This document shows positions 1-9,045 of a DNA stretch of 64,000 nucleotides, in pieces. Below the pieces are notes generated by a model, which did not search any database, had not been told where the DNA came from, and saw only the letters and a program-made list of their open reading frames with translations. Origin of the DNA: Paenibacillus tyrphae. Lineage in GTDB: Bacteria; Bacillota; Bacilli; Paenibacillales; NBRC-103111. The number at the start of each line of letters is the position of its first letter. Position 1 is the first letter of the stretch. Location of the stretch: assembly GCF_000722545.1 (NCBI RefSeq), contig NZ_JNVM01000046.1, forward strand, positions 1-64,000, read 5' to 3'. Position numbers and translations under genes: made by a program.

Positions 1-1420
1 GCGTCCGCTCCACCTGCTCCTCGAACAGCTCATGAATCGTCTTCTCTTGAGGATACTCGGCAGCCGTATCGTTAAACAGCGTCAAGATGGTATGCTTTTC
101 TTCTTCCGAAATCAGCGATAGGTCCGAAATTTTTTGATGCGGCTTGTAAATCATATATTTAACAATGGTGAGAAGATGCTGAATAAATCCCGCTATTTCT
201 GTTTCTTCGAATAGATGGGTACGATAATCCACATGGAAAACTAGCCGGTGCTCATCTAACAATTCCACGATACGCAGCAACATATCGTTAACTTCTTCCC
301 CGTTAAAATCATAATCAGTTTGAATTTCTACTCCGCCCATATCTTCCCGATCCAATTGCCTGTATTCCATAGAAATGCCAAATAGCCGTTGAAGGTCCGG
401 GCTATGATGCAAGGCCCTTAAATCTTGAATTAATTGATTGTACGGATACCTTTGATGACGAAGTATTGAAATTTGTTCCTTTGATACCGTTTGAATAAAG
501 CCCAGTAACCCCAATTCGGGATCTACATTTCCCCGAGTTGCAGCCGTGCTTACGAACATGCCCATTGTGTTTTTTTCTTTCTTTGTGGTTCTGTTCGCGT
601 AGGATGCACCAATAACAATATCCTGCTGATTGGTAACTTTGTGTATGTAAATATACATCGAAGCCATAAAAAAGCTGAACAAGCCAATATTGTTTTCCTT
701 GCAAAAAACTTTGAGATCATTATACAAAACGGTATCTACAGTAAATTCTGCACGTTTCGCTTCCGTGCTTAGAGTCAGTGGATTATAAGCTTCCAAACCC
801 GTAATTTCAGGCAAATAGGAGAACTTGTCCAGCCAATATGCCCGGTCCTTCTGGTAACGTTCCGACTGTTCGTAAGATTGCTCCGTTTCTATATAATCTA
901 TATAAGAATACAACTCAGTGGGCTGGGGCTCCTCCCCCTTAAGCAGACTGAGATAGTTTTCCGTAATTTTTTCCACGAAAATACCCATGGAAATTCCGTC
1001 AGAAATAATATGGTGAACCTTCATCGTAAACCAGTACTCATTCTCATCTATATTAATAAAAACAAATTGATAAAGAGTGGAATCAAACAGCTCCATGGGG
1101 GTTTGCCGGAACTGCTCCAACCATTCCTCCAGTTGAGCCGGGCTTTCAAAATCGGAAATGTCCAAGCACTGAAATTCCGTCTCTTCACATGGCACAACAT
1201 ATTGCTGGGGTATCCCATTCTCTGCCGTGATGCGGGTACGAAACGAATCGTTGTCCCGAATCAACATATGGATAGACCGCTTGAAGGCATCCATGTTTAT
1301 TTTGCCCTTCATCTTCGTGGTCGCCAAAAGCAGGGACGCCGACGTATTGGGGTACAGCAACTCCGTATACCAAATCCGTTGCTGAGCTTGGGTTAACGGA
1401 AATAAATGGACATTTCTCAT
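1..1420 (-). CDS. Lipopeptide NRPS, N-terminal condensation domain (FusA-like), partial
   Basis: First 473 residues of a nonribosomal peptide synthetase whose 3' part lies beyond the window edge. It starts at ATG 1420 with GAGAGGAGA upstream. Residues about 5-440 read as a condensation domain, with the catalytic HHxxxDG motif as HHIISDG at 136-142. The last visible residues (IHELFEEQVERT) are the usual opening of an adenylation domain. An NRPS that begins with a condensation domain normally uses it to attach a fatty acyl starter, so this should be a lipopeptide synthetase. The six upstream genes are in the order I recall for the fusaricidin cluster (fusG to fusB, then fusA), which suggests a fusaricidin-like product carrying a modified fatty acid. 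The amino acid specificities cannot be read because no adenylation core is in the window. Confidence 0.9.
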   Translation of the reverse strand, partial: MRNVHLFPLTQAQQRIWYTELLYPNTSASLLLATTKMKGKINMDAFKRSIHMLIRDNDSFRTRITAENGIPQQYVVPCEETEFQCLDISDFESPAQLEEWLEQFRQTPMELFDSTLYQFVFINIDENEYWFTMKVHHIISDGISMGIFVEKITENYLSLLKGEEPQPTELYSYIDYIETEQSYEQSERYQKDRAYWLDKFSYLPEITGLEAYNPLTLSTEAKRAEFTVDTVLYNDLKVFCKENNIGLFSFFMASMYIYIHKVTNQQDIVIGASYANRTTKKEKNTMGMFVSTAATRGNVDPELGLLGFIQTVSKEQISILRHQRYPYNQLIQDLRALHHSPDLQRLFGISMEYRQLDREDMGGVEIQTDYDFNGEEVNDMLLRIVELLDEHRLVFHVDYRTHLFEETEIAGFIQHLLTIVKYMIYKPHQKISDLSLISEEEKHTILTLFNDTAAEYPQEKTIHELFEEQVERT

Positions 1421-1458
1421 TGTCACTTTCTCCTCTCGGGTGATTTAAAACTAGCTGC

Positions 1459-1857
1459 TTATGTTTTGATGAATGATACGATTTCTTCCGCTTTAAGAAT
1501 GATCCGATCTCCCACGCTGGCCAGTCCCTTGCCGAGAAGATACCCTTTTCTTCGCTTGGTCACCTCGAAATATAGATCCAACCGGTCCCCGGGCTTCGCC
1601 AAGGAATGCATCTCGACTTGGTTAAGCGAGGATAAAAAGGAGATGCCTTTTTCATCGATCGCAGCAAAAGCGCTCAACTGTGCCAAGGCTTCAACGACGA
1701 GCGGATGAGGCATGTACGGGCAATCTTGAGAAATAAACCATTCATTCCACGTAATATTCTTGTAGCCTTTGGCATAAACGGACTGCTCAGCTTCGACAAT
1801 CCGATCGATCATAAGAAAGGGAGCGCGATGAGGCAGCACATCAGGAATATGGAACAT
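1459..1857 (-). CDS. FabZ-like 3-hydroxyacyl-ACP dehydratase (FusB-like)
   Basis: 132-residue hotdog-fold protein of the FabZ/FabA class, which dehydrates 3-hydroxyacyl-ACP to enoyl-ACP. The N-terminal signature LPHRAPFLMIDRI carries the conserved His, and VVEALAQ carries the partner Glu of the FabZ dyad. The stretch that in housekeeping FabZ reads GHFP...PVMPG is here ISQDCPYMPHP, so the Gly-His-Phe-Pro element is lost; it may be a specialised enzyme. AAGGAG lies upstream of ATG 1857 and the gene is 22 bp behind the FabF-like gene, so the two are cotranscribed. The NRPS begins 38 bp downstream. Role inferred from family and context: processing the lipid tail of the lipopeptide. Confidence 0.82.
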   Translation of the reverse strand: MFHIPDVLPHRAPFLMIDRIVEAEQSVYAKGYKNITWNEWFISQDCPYMPHPLVVEALAQLSAFAAIDEKGISFLSSLNQVEMHSLAKPGDRLDLYFEVTKRRKGYLLGKGLASVGDRIILKAEEIVSFIKT

Positions 1858-1879
1858 GGGTTATTCAACTCCTTGCGAA

Positions 1880-3124
1880 TCAATGTCCCCGCCATTTGCG
1901 AACTGCCAAGCATACATTGTGGCCGCCGAATCCGAACGAATTGCTTATGGCAGCCTCGATTTCCCGTTCCTGAGCGACATGTGGCACAAAGTTCAATTCC
2001 GGATCTTCCGGATCGTCGCAATTTAACGTTGGCGGCACTTTGCTGTGAACGATGCTTAATACGCTGGCAATCAGTTCGACGCCGCCTGCTCCGCCCATCA
2101 AATGGCCGGTAATCGATTTGATGGAGCTAATGGCCAAGTTCGGAGCGTGCCCGCCGAATACCGTCTTGGTCGCATTGATCTCCATTTGATCATTGAACGG
2201 AGTACTCGTCCCGTGCGCATTGATGTAGCCGACATCTTCCGGCGACAGTCCCCCGTCCTTTAATGCGATTCGGATGGCTTCCGCAGCGCCGAACCCTGTC
2301 GGGTCGGGAGCGGTGATATGGTGCGCATCCGTCGTACATCCATAGCCAACCAATTCGGCCAGGATAGGAGCCCCACGTTTCAAAGCATGCTCCAGCTCTT
2401 CAAGCACCACGATTCCCGCGCCTCCGCCGATGACAAACCCGTCGCGATTGCGGTCAAACGGACGGCTCGCCTTCTGAGGTTCATCGTTTCGTCTCGACAG
2501 CGCGTGGATATTCGCAAACGACGCCAAATCCAGTATACCGAAATTGGATTCCGAACCGCCTGCAATCATGACGTCCACCGTACCGTACTGGATCGCACGC
2601 AGCGCCTCGCCGATCGCATTGCTTCCGGTCGCGCACGCCGTAACGACGGCGTAAGACGGACCTTTTGCCCCTAATGCAATCGAAATTTCCCCTGGTGCGG
2701 AATTAATCATCATCGATGAAACGTAATACGAGCTCACCCGCTTGGGACCGTTCTGAAAGAGCTTATTGTAATTCTCTTCCACCACATCCGTGCCTCCGGC
2801 TCCGGACCCGACAACGACGCCAACGCGCGAGGCATTGGTTTCATCAATGCGCAGCTGCGCCTGCTCCACGGCTTGCATGGTAGCCGCCAAAGCAAACTGG
2901 GTGAATTGCGCCATTTTGTTCGCGTCCTTTTTGCTCATATAGAGCAAAGGATCGAATCCGTTGACTTCCGCTCCAATTTTTGTCGGTATGTCTTTTGTAT
3001 CAAACAAGGTGACAGGACCGATCCCGCTTTTCCCCTCGATCAACGATGCCCAGAATTCATTCACATTCAATCCTACCGGCGTGATGGCTCCTTGTCCCGT
3101 GATCACTACGCGTCTCTTCAACAC
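1880..3124 (-). CDS. FabF-like 3-oxoacyl-ACP synthase (FusC-like)
   Basis: Beta-ketoacyl synthase of the KAS II type, about 414 residues. The full Cys-His-His set is visible: Cys in VTACATGSNA (about 164), His in INAHGTSTPFND (about 304) and His in KSITGHLMGGAGG (about 341). FabF elongates acyl-ACP with malonyl-ACP. Position between a TPP enzyme and a FabZ-like dehydratase, upstream of an NRPS, points to a dedicated elongation step for the lipopeptide acyl chain. Start choice: an in-frame GTG at 3133 abuts its own putative ribosome site, whereas GTG at 3124 is 9 nt behind GAGG and gives the normal FabF start MLKRRVVITG, so 3124 is preferred. It follows the TPP gene by about 30 bp. Confidence 0.88.
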   Translation of the reverse strand: MLKRRVVITGQGAITPVGLNVNEFWASLIEGKSGIGPVTLFDTKDIPTKIGAEVNGFDPLLYMSKKDANKMAQFTQFALAATMQAVEQAQLRIDETNASRVGVVVGSGAGGTDVVEENYNKLFQNGPKRVSSYYVSSMMINSAPGEISIALGAKGPSYAVVTACATGSNAIGEALRAIQYGTVDVMIAGGSESNFGILDLASFANIHALSRRNDEPQKASRPFDRNRDGFVIGGGAGIVVLEELEHALKRGAPILAELVGYGCTTDAHHITAPDPTGFGAAEAIRIALKDGGLSPEDVGYINAHGTSTPFNDQMEINATKTVFGGHAPNLAISSIKSITGHLMGGAGGVELIASVLSIVHSKVPPTLNCDDPEDPELNFVPHVAQEREIEAAISNSFGFGGHNVCLAVRKWRGH

Positions 3125-3157
3125 GATTCCCACCCTCTGTCGCAGTATTCTAGCCCG

Positions 3158-4843
3158 TTATTTTTCATAAACCGGAAAATCACCATAAATATGCTGGATC
3201 TTATCGTGCACATCCTCAATCGCTACAGGAACGATCACCACGACCAGCTTGTTCGTTTGATACTGGGCAAAAGCCAAGCGCAGCTTCTCACTCAACTCTT
3301 GCTTCTCTTGAATGACGATTTGTTCCACGTAATCATGCTGCATTACGTTCATATGCTCGAGTGGCGTTTCCGATACGAACCGGAACGGCTCACCCGGAAG
3401 TTCCAGTTGATTCAGTTGATACTGCAGCCAGCCGTAGCCTCCGTTGTTCATCACGATATAGATAAGCGGAATACGATACCGGACAGCCGTACTCAGATCG
3501 GACTGGAACAGATTGAAGGCCCCGTCCCCCACAAGAGCCACTACCGGACGGCGGTCGGCCAAACTTGCCCCGACGGCTGCGGCTGCGCCGAATCCCAAGC
3601 TGGTTTGATCGCTGGGGACGATGGAAAAGCGGTTCCCCGTAAACCGGTAGTACGGATAAAAATAAGACCACATATCCTGAAGACCGTTTTCTTGTACCAG
3701 GATGCAATCATCCGGAAATTCCGCCTGCATGGCATCCAGTACTTCCGATACATGGATATGGGGCATCGTTCCGACTTGACGGATATACGCCTCTTTGCTG
3801 CGGAACGCTTCTTCTTTACAGCTTGCGATTCGAGCGAGCCAATCCCGATCAGGCTGACGATGGAATCGCGATAACCAGTGCTCGGCCGCCAAGTACCCGT
3901 CTCCCAGCACCTTCACGCCACGATACTGATGCGAGAAATCGTCCAAATGGACATTCACCTGAACGATCGGCGTATGCGTCAGCACCACATCCCACTCGAA
4001 TGTCGCCGTTTCCTCCAACCGACTGCCCAGCGATACAACGACATCGGCTTCCTGCCAAATGGTTCTCATGCTTTTATCCGTATACAGACCCGCTACTCCG
4101 CAAAATAAAGGGTGATCCTCGTCTACCGTGCCTCTGCCCGATGCGGTAGTAAAAATGGCCGCACCCCATTTGACAGCCAACGGCTCAATAAGCCCTTGTA
4201 CTCCCGGTTTCATCCCTCCGCCGACCAGAAGCACCGGTTTACTTGCTTGCGATATCGTATCCCAAGCCGTGTCGAGATCGCGGGAAGAAGGGGAACTGCT
4301 CAATCTTTCCAGCGGTTGGAACGGAAGGTCTACCGCCACGGCTTGATCCGCGATGTGTTCCGGCAGTTCAAGATAAACTGGGCCCTTTCCCCCGTTAACG
4401 GCCATAAACGCCGCTTTCTCCAACGCCCATACCAACCGGTCCGGATGCTCGACCCGATACGCCCATTTCACCAGAGGCTTGACCAACGAAAGCTGATCCG
4501 CTTCCTGAAAAGCTTTCGTTCCCAGCTTATCGCTGCCGGTTCCAAGCGCAATTAAGAGCAAGGGAGCTCCCAGATGTTGAGCTTCCAGCAATCCTGTTAC
4601 CGTATTGGTAAGAGCCGGCCCTTTCCCCACAATGCACACCGCCAATTGGCCGGATGTCAGCGCATAACCGGAGGCCATGAATAGACTGTTCCTTTGATCT
4701 TTGCAAATGATCATACGAATGTCCGATGATTGAAGCGAGGACAACGCTTTCAAATCGTCGCTGGGCAGACCGAATATCGTTTCCAAGCCTAGAAATTGAA
4801 GATAACGGACGATTGCATCCCAGGCCGTCATACTTGTTTTCAT
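3158..4843 (-). CDS. Acetolactate-synthase-like TPP-dependent enzyme (FusD-like)
   Basis: 561-residue thiamine diphosphate enzyme with the three-domain layout of acetolactate synthase. The cofactor motif GDG...NN is present as GDGAFNLFQSD...VMNNGG near residues 445-475, and GKGPALTN resembles the SGPGATN element of the N-terminal domain. The segment that in acetolactate synthase is RHEQGA, holding the catalytic Glu, here reads CKDQRNS, so the Glu appears to be Asp. The chemistry may therefore differ from acetolactate formation. The gene starts at ATG 4843 and overlaps the ALDH-like gene by 4 nt (ATGA), showing translational coupling. By context it is probably a carbon-carbon bond-forming or decarboxylating step in making the unusual acyl tail; the substrate is not known from sequence. 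Confidence 0.82.
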   Translation of the reverse strand: MKTSMTAWDAIVRYLQFLGLETIFGLPSDDLKALSSLQSSDIRMIICKDQRNSLFMASGYALTSGQLAVCIVGKGPALTNTVTGLLEAQHLGAPLLLIALGTGSDKLGTKAFQEADQLSLVKPLVKWAYRVEHPDRLVWALEKAAFMAVNGGKGPVYLELPEHIADQAVAVDLPFQPLERLSSSPSSRDLDTAWDTISQASKPVLLVGGGMKPGVQGLIEPLAVKWGAAIFTTASGRGTVDEDHPLFCGVAGLYTDKSMRTIWQEADVVVSLGSRLEETATFEWDVVLTHTPIVQVNVHLDDFSHQYRGVKVLGDGYLAAEHWLSRFHRQPDRDWLARIASCKEEAFRSKEAYIRQVGTMPHIHVSEVLDAMQAEFPDDCILVQENGLQDMWSYFYPYYRFTGNRFSIVPSDQTSLGFGAAAAVGASLADRRPVVALVGDGAFNLFQSDLSTAVRYRIPLIYIVMNNGGYGWLQYQLNQLELPGEPFRFVSETPLEHMNVMQHDYVEQIVIQEKQELSEKLRLAFAQYQTNKLVVVIVPVAIEDVHDKIQHIYGDFPVYEK

Positions 4844-6063
4844 ACTTCGATCCTCTTTTCGGAAAGGAATTCCGCAACAACCTCGGAAATCAAAATCGGT
4901 TTCGAGACCAGCTGCATATCGTAGAAAATATAGTTTGACATCGTTCCGTGCCCGCCGAATGCTTTATTGCCTTGCTCCACGTCCTCCAACGTTTGGTTGA
5001 TCGTAAGCGTATGTTTTCTGCGCAGCTTGTCGGCCAAATGCTCCGAGCCGTACAAGCTGCACCCCATGGCGCGCTCGCTGAAGTAGCTGGAACCGATCAA
5101 TTTCATGAGCTGTTCATCGTTCGGGTAGCTGACCACATTGAATACCGGAGAGAAGTACTCCGCAATTTCCAGCCGGTCTTCCAGCTTGCTGTATAAAATC
5201 GTCGGCTCCATCTTCTTCGTACGGAAATCAATGCCCCCGCCATAAGTGATGTACTTGTCGTTATTGTTAAAGTACTCCGACATGGCCGTCAGGATATCTT
5301 TATAAAAAATAGGCGAATAGTTGGCGTTCGGATCGTCATTGGCTCCGAAGGTCAGTGCTTCCACTTTTTCTAGCAGCAGATTTTTGAAGCTTTCCGCAAT
5401 GCTTTCGTGGGTCAATATAATATCCGGCCCCAGGCAGTCTTGTCCGGAATTGAACAACCTCATCCGAATCACATCGTCGGCAGCCAGCGACAAGTCCGCG
5501 TCAGGTCCGATAATGAACGGGTTGATGCCTTGTCCGAAAAAGATATAGAGCTGTTCCCTTCTCAATTGCTTCTTGATTTGTTCCGCATTCTGATAGGTAC
5601 CGGTAAACACGACAATATTCCCTTGGCTGACGGAATTCGCCATGAAAGCCTTTTGACTTACTTTAAGATTGCTGATCGGCAGCTGATGCACCTCTTTCAG
5701 CTTGTCGTGCAGCAGGCCGACATATTCCGCAACGTGCGAGGAAGCTCTGAATTCAATTCGGTTTACAAATAAAGAAGGAATGAGTAAATACAGCGCATAG
5801 GAATACAAAATCACATTGGAAGGCATAAAGACGGCCATCGAATCCTGACAAGCCGGACGATACGTCTCCACTTCCTGCAAAGCGCCCTGCAAGGTTTTAA
5901 TCGTGGAATCGATCTCGGCATTGGCCGCCCGATAGGACGAGATATTGGATAAAATGCTTAAGATTTCACTTCGATGGGTCGTTAAATATTCGACGCACTT
6001 TTCGATGCTTTCGTATCTTTCGGTAAAAAGAGTATTTCCCTTCGTTCCCAAATTGGTCGTCAT
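4840..6063 (-). CDS. Aldehyde dehydrogenase/acyl-reductase-like protein (FusE-like)
   Basis: 407-residue protein of the aldehyde dehydrogenase superfamily, shorter than the usual 450-500 residues. The recognisable core is FNSGQDCLGPD near residue 210, which holds the candidate catalytic Cys, followed by a region typical of the oligomerisation part (FGGHGTMSNY). The N-terminal 150 residues are divergent and rich in Ser, Tyr and Leu. Such enzymes interconvert aldehydes and acids or acyl thioesters with NAD(P). Next to a TPP enzyme and an AMP-ligase in a lipopeptide operon, it most likely works on an aldehyde or acyl thioester intermediate of the tail. It overlaps the downstream TPP gene by 4 nt. 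ATG 6063 has AAGGGAAG upstream. Direction of the reaction is unknown. Confidence 0.7.
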   Translation of the reverse strand: MTTNLGTKGNTLFTERYESIEKCVEYLTTHRSEILSILSNISSYRAANAEIDSTIKTLQGALQEVETYRPACQDSMAVFMPSNVILYSYALYLLIPSLFVNRIEFRASSHVAEYVGLLHDKLKEVHQLPISNLKVSQKAFMANSVSQGNIVVFTGTYQNAEQIKKQLRREQLYIFFGQGINPFIIGPDADLSLAADDVIRMRLFNSGQDCLGPDIILTHESIAESFKNLLLEKVEALTFGANDDPNANYSPIFYKDILTAMSEYFNNNDKYITYGGGIDFRTKKMEPTILYSKLEDRLEIAEYFSPVFNVVSYPNDEQLMKLIGSSYFSERAMGCSLYGSEHLADKLRRKHTLTINQTLEDVEQGNKAFGGHGTMSNYIFYDMQLVSKPILISEVVAEFLSEKRIEV

Positions 6064-6111
6064 TACTTCGCTTCCCTTCGTTTTGTTTTTTGGGATATGG
6101 ATGTTTATATA

Positions 6112-7572
6112 TCACACTTCTTGCACCATGACCCGTTCCTGAGCCATACGTTCAAGCTCCAGTCGGTCGAGTTTTCCGTTCCGGTTTAAAGGGAACTGGG
6201 TGACAAGCAGCAGAATATCGGGATACATGTAAGTAGGAAGCATCCGATTAATATTTTTGCGGAGCTGAGACAATTCTTGCGTCGATTCGCTTTCGACAAA
6301 TACGACGAGCAGCGTGCCTTTTTTCTCATCGTCCAAGGGAACGACACAAGAACGGTGGCCTAACCGGCTGATCTGGTTCTCGATATATACCGGAGAGAAC
6401 GTATATCCCATTCGGTTGATGGATTTGCCGTTCCGCCCAATCACATGTAGGTTTCCTCCTTGCAAGAAGCCCAGATCGCCCGTCTTGAACCATCCGTCTT
6501 GAATGACCGCGCGGGTGAGCTCCTCCTGATGGAGATATCCCTCCATGCATCCGGGCGTGCGTATCCAGACCTCGCCGACTTCACCTTCACTGCGCTCGAT
6601 ACCGCTTTGATCCCGGACGCTAGTCTCCACTCCGGGAAGAGGCCTGCCGCAGCCTTCGGGATTTTCCAGTGTCCCCATGGTGACATTGCCAAGCTCAGAC
6701 AATCCGTAGCCGTTCAGCAGGCGGTGTCCGAATACTTCCGCGAATTTCTCCTCCAAATCCTTCGTCAAAGGCGAACCGCCTACACACCACATGCGTACCG
6801 AGGTATTTTTCACTTGTTCCAATTGATCCGGCTTTCTTAATAACATACGAATAAAGGCGTAAAAAGCAGAGGGATTTGCATCAACGACAGTAGCTTTTTC
6901 TTTGACTACACTGCTGACGACACTCCAGAGATTCTTATGGTTGCAAATGATCAAGGAGCATTGCGTCAACCACCACGAAAAAATAAGGGAGATTCCGTAA
7001 AAATGGGAGAAAGGAACAATTGGGAGCAAGCGATCGCTCGACACATAGTTCATGGCCTCTACGGATAACTTGATATTATCCATAAAAGAACGGCCCGATT
7101 TCACTATGCCTTTGGGCTTGCCTGTCGTTCCCGAAGAGAAAAGGATCAGTGCATCTTTCATTTCCATCCACTTATCGAAATGAATCGGCGAAGAGTTTAC
7201 CTCCTCGGCCCAATATTCGTAAACCGACTTCTCCTGAATCATGCTCTCGATGATTAAAATCGTCGCTTCCGGAATATCCGGAGCAGCATCGGTCAGGATG
7301 CAGCCGGCCCCGATGTCCGCATAAATTTGACCCAGCTCGTCCGCCTGGATTTGCTCATCCACCACGGCGATCGATACCGCAAGCTGGCACAAGGAGAACA
7401 ACGTCACCACGAACCAATACGAATTGCCCGATTTCAGGATGACTCTGTCACCCTCGGAGAGTCCTCGAACGCCTAACATTCGAGAGAACACTTGAACATC
7501 TTTTTCAAACTGATCCTTGTTATAGGTATAGCGAGGAGTAATGATCTGACTTTCGGATTGAGCAACAATCAA
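6112..7572 (-). CDS. Acyl-CoA/acyl-ACP ligase, AMP-binding (FusF-like)
   Basis: 486-residue adenylate-forming enzyme. Core motifs are clear: A3 loop LFSSGTTGKPKG near residues 149-160, A5 GYGLSELGN near 288, A7 WFKTGDLG near 362, and the C-terminal NRNGKLDR lysine motif near 465. It activates a carboxylic acid as acyl-AMP and passes it to CoA or a carrier protein. In a fus-type operon it should activate the fatty acid that the NRPS starter condensation domain uses. The start is TTG 7572 with AGGAGTG about 8 nt upstream; no better ATG exists. It lies about 90 bp downstream of the FabI gene and about 50 bp upstream of the ALDH-like gene, in the same direction. Confidence 0.85.
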   Translation of the reverse strand: MIVAQSESQIITPRYTYNKDQFEKDVQVFSRMLGVRGLSEGDRVILKSGNSYWFVVTLFSLCQLAVSIAVVDEQIQADELGQIYADIGAGCILTDAAPDIPEATILIIESMIQEKSVYEYWAEEVNSSPIHFDKWMEMKDALILFSSGTTGKPKGIVKSGRSFMDNIKLSVEAMNYVSSDRLLPIVPFSHFYGISLIFSWWLTQCSLIICNHKNLWSVVSSVVKEKATVVDANPSAFYAFIRMLLRKPDQLEQVKNTSVRMWCVGGSPLTKDLEEKFAEVFGHRLLNGYGLSELGNVTMGTLENPEGCGRPLPGVETSVRDQSGIERSEGEVGEVWIRTPGCMEGYLHQEELTRAVIQDGWFKTGDLGFLQGGNLHVIGRNGKSINRMGYTFSPVYIENQISRLGHRSCVVPLDDEKKGTLLVVFVESESTQELSQLRKNINRMLPTYMYPDILLLVTQFPLNRNGKLDRLELERMAQERVMVQEV

Positions 7573-7661
7573 TGTTTTTCACTCCTATGATGTATTATCG
7601 ATGGGCGAATGATTGACTCATGTTTACGACTGCTTAAGAGGGTTCCTCCTTTTCTTCAAAA

Positions 7662-8435
7662 TTACATGCCGACAATGTGGTAACCGGCGTCGACATGGAT
7701 CACTTCTCCCGTGATTCCCCTCGAAAGCCCGGAGAGCAGGAATAGTGCCGTATCGCCAACTTCGGAGGCGTCGATACTCTTGCGGAGCGGCGTTATTTCT
7801 TCGATCTTTTTCAACATCGTATTAAAATCTTTTATGCCGTAGGCGGCCAAGGTACGAATCGGACCTGCAGAAATCGCATTAACCCGAATGTTAAATTGCC
7901 CCAGATCATTGGAAAGGTACCGTACCGAAGCTTCCAGCGACGCTTTCGCCACCCCCATGACATTGTAATTTTTAATGGCGCGTTCGGCCCCGATGTAGGT
8001 CATCGTAACTATGCTTCCGCCTTCCGACATCAACGGGTAGATTCTTTGGGCGACCGCTGCCAAGGAATAAGCGCTTACTTCCTGTGCAAGGCGAAAGCCA
8101 TCCCGCGAAGTTTCGACAAACATCCCGTCCAAATCCTCGCCCTTGGCGTAGGCCACACTGTGAACGTATCCATGCAGGACACCGACACTTTCTTTCAAAA
8201 TTTGCCCTAAAGCATCAATTTCTTCATCGACGGTTACGTTACAGGCATAGGCTTCGGCCCCGGGCAGCGTTGCAATCAGACTGCGGACCCGCTCTTCCAC
8301 CCGCTCGTTTTCATACGTGAAAATAAGCTTAGCCCCTTGACTTGCCAAAGATTGCGCCGTTGCCCAAGCGATGCTTCGATTATTGGCAACACCCATAATT
8401 AAAATATTTTTTCCAGTTAACAGTTGAGAAGCCAC
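7662..8435 (-). CDS. FabI-type enoyl-ACP reductase (FusG-like)
   Basis: 257-residue short-chain dehydrogenase of the FabI type, which reduces enoyl-ACP with NAD(P)H. Diagnostic features are the glycine-poor nucleotide motif GVANNRSIAWATA (residues 15-27), TYIGAERA, and the active-site NYNVMGVAKAS with Tyr and Lys spaced as in FabI. It is the first gene of the lipopeptide operon. The start codon is GTG 8435 behind GGTGAT. It could be the housekeeping enoyl reductase, but its position and lack of other fab genes nearby favour a dedicated pathway copy, as in the fusaricidin cluster. Confidence 0.85.
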   Translation of the reverse strand: MASQLLTGKNILIMGVANNRSIAWATAQSLASQGAKLIFTYENERVEERVRSLIATLPGAEAYACNVTVDEEIDALGQILKESVGVLHGYVHSVAYAKGEDLDGMFVETSRDGFRLAQEVSAYSLAAVAQRIYPLMSEGGSIVTMTYIGAERAIKNYNVMGVAKASLEASVRYLSNDLGQFNIRVNAISAGPIRTLAAYGIKDFNTMLKKIEEITPLRKSIDASEVGDTALFLLSGLSRGITGEVIHVDAGYHIVGM

Positions 8436-8579
8436 AACGAATCACCATCCAAATGTCGAATTTTATCCTATAATTCAAGAATAAATGAGATTCATTTAAT
8501 AACATGTAATATTTCCATCATAAACCTTCTAGCATAATATTTCCCATAATATCACGGAGCAATTAATTTGGAAACTATA

Positions 8580-8608
8580 TTTATAAAGATTTATATAAAA
8601 TTTGTAAA
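8580..8608 (-). promoter_or_regulatory. Candidate sigma-A promoter of the fus-like operon
   Basis: TTTACA (8603-8608), 17-nt spacer, TATAAA (8580-8585), read on the minus strand and pointing into the FabI gene with a leader of about 138 nt. The surrounding 8450-8840 is very AT-rich and otherwise empty. In P. polymyxa the fus operon is reported to be repressed by AbrB, which prefers AT-rich DNA; binding here is only an inference. Confidence 0.55.
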
Positions 8609-9045
8609 CAATTCGACTCCATAGGGACTAAAGATCTAGATGTACAGACAATTAAAGATATCGTTCGTGTTCCCATCAAGCCTTGAAATATAAGGAAATT
8701 TTCGCACTACTTACATTTGTTAAGCAGAATTCGACAATCCATTTAGTACGATAGACCGATCTTTTTCCATTGCAACTCTATTACTTAAGATGAACTCCGT
8801 AATTTATCTAATTTTGTAAAAATTTATCATAATATGACGACTTGGAGCATGAAGTAGTGTCCGATAAGCCGCCGCGAATCACGATAGTGCACAATTTGTC
8901 GAAATTCCGGAGCTCCATCTAAAAATAGCACCTTGTAGTTATTTTATGTTCGGGGTTCTGCCTATATAATGTACCAATAAGCGCAGCTTGGCGGAGACAG
9001 ACCGTTGAAGGCGAGATTTGAAAATTAAACCGAGGAGGAGATCGT
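8609..9045. other. Non-coding AT-rich intergenic region
   Basis: Divergent spacer between the lipopeptide operon (minus) and the DJ-1/PfpI gene (plus). I see no gene. A TATAAT at 8965-8970 is a likely -10 for the plus-strand gene, but its -35 is weak. The half next to the lipopeptide operon is markedly AT-rich. Confidence 0.6.

Noticed and set aside
8450..8840. Riboswitch in the lipopeptide operon leader
   Set aside because: The leader is AT-rich with no conserved aptamer sequence that I can recognise.
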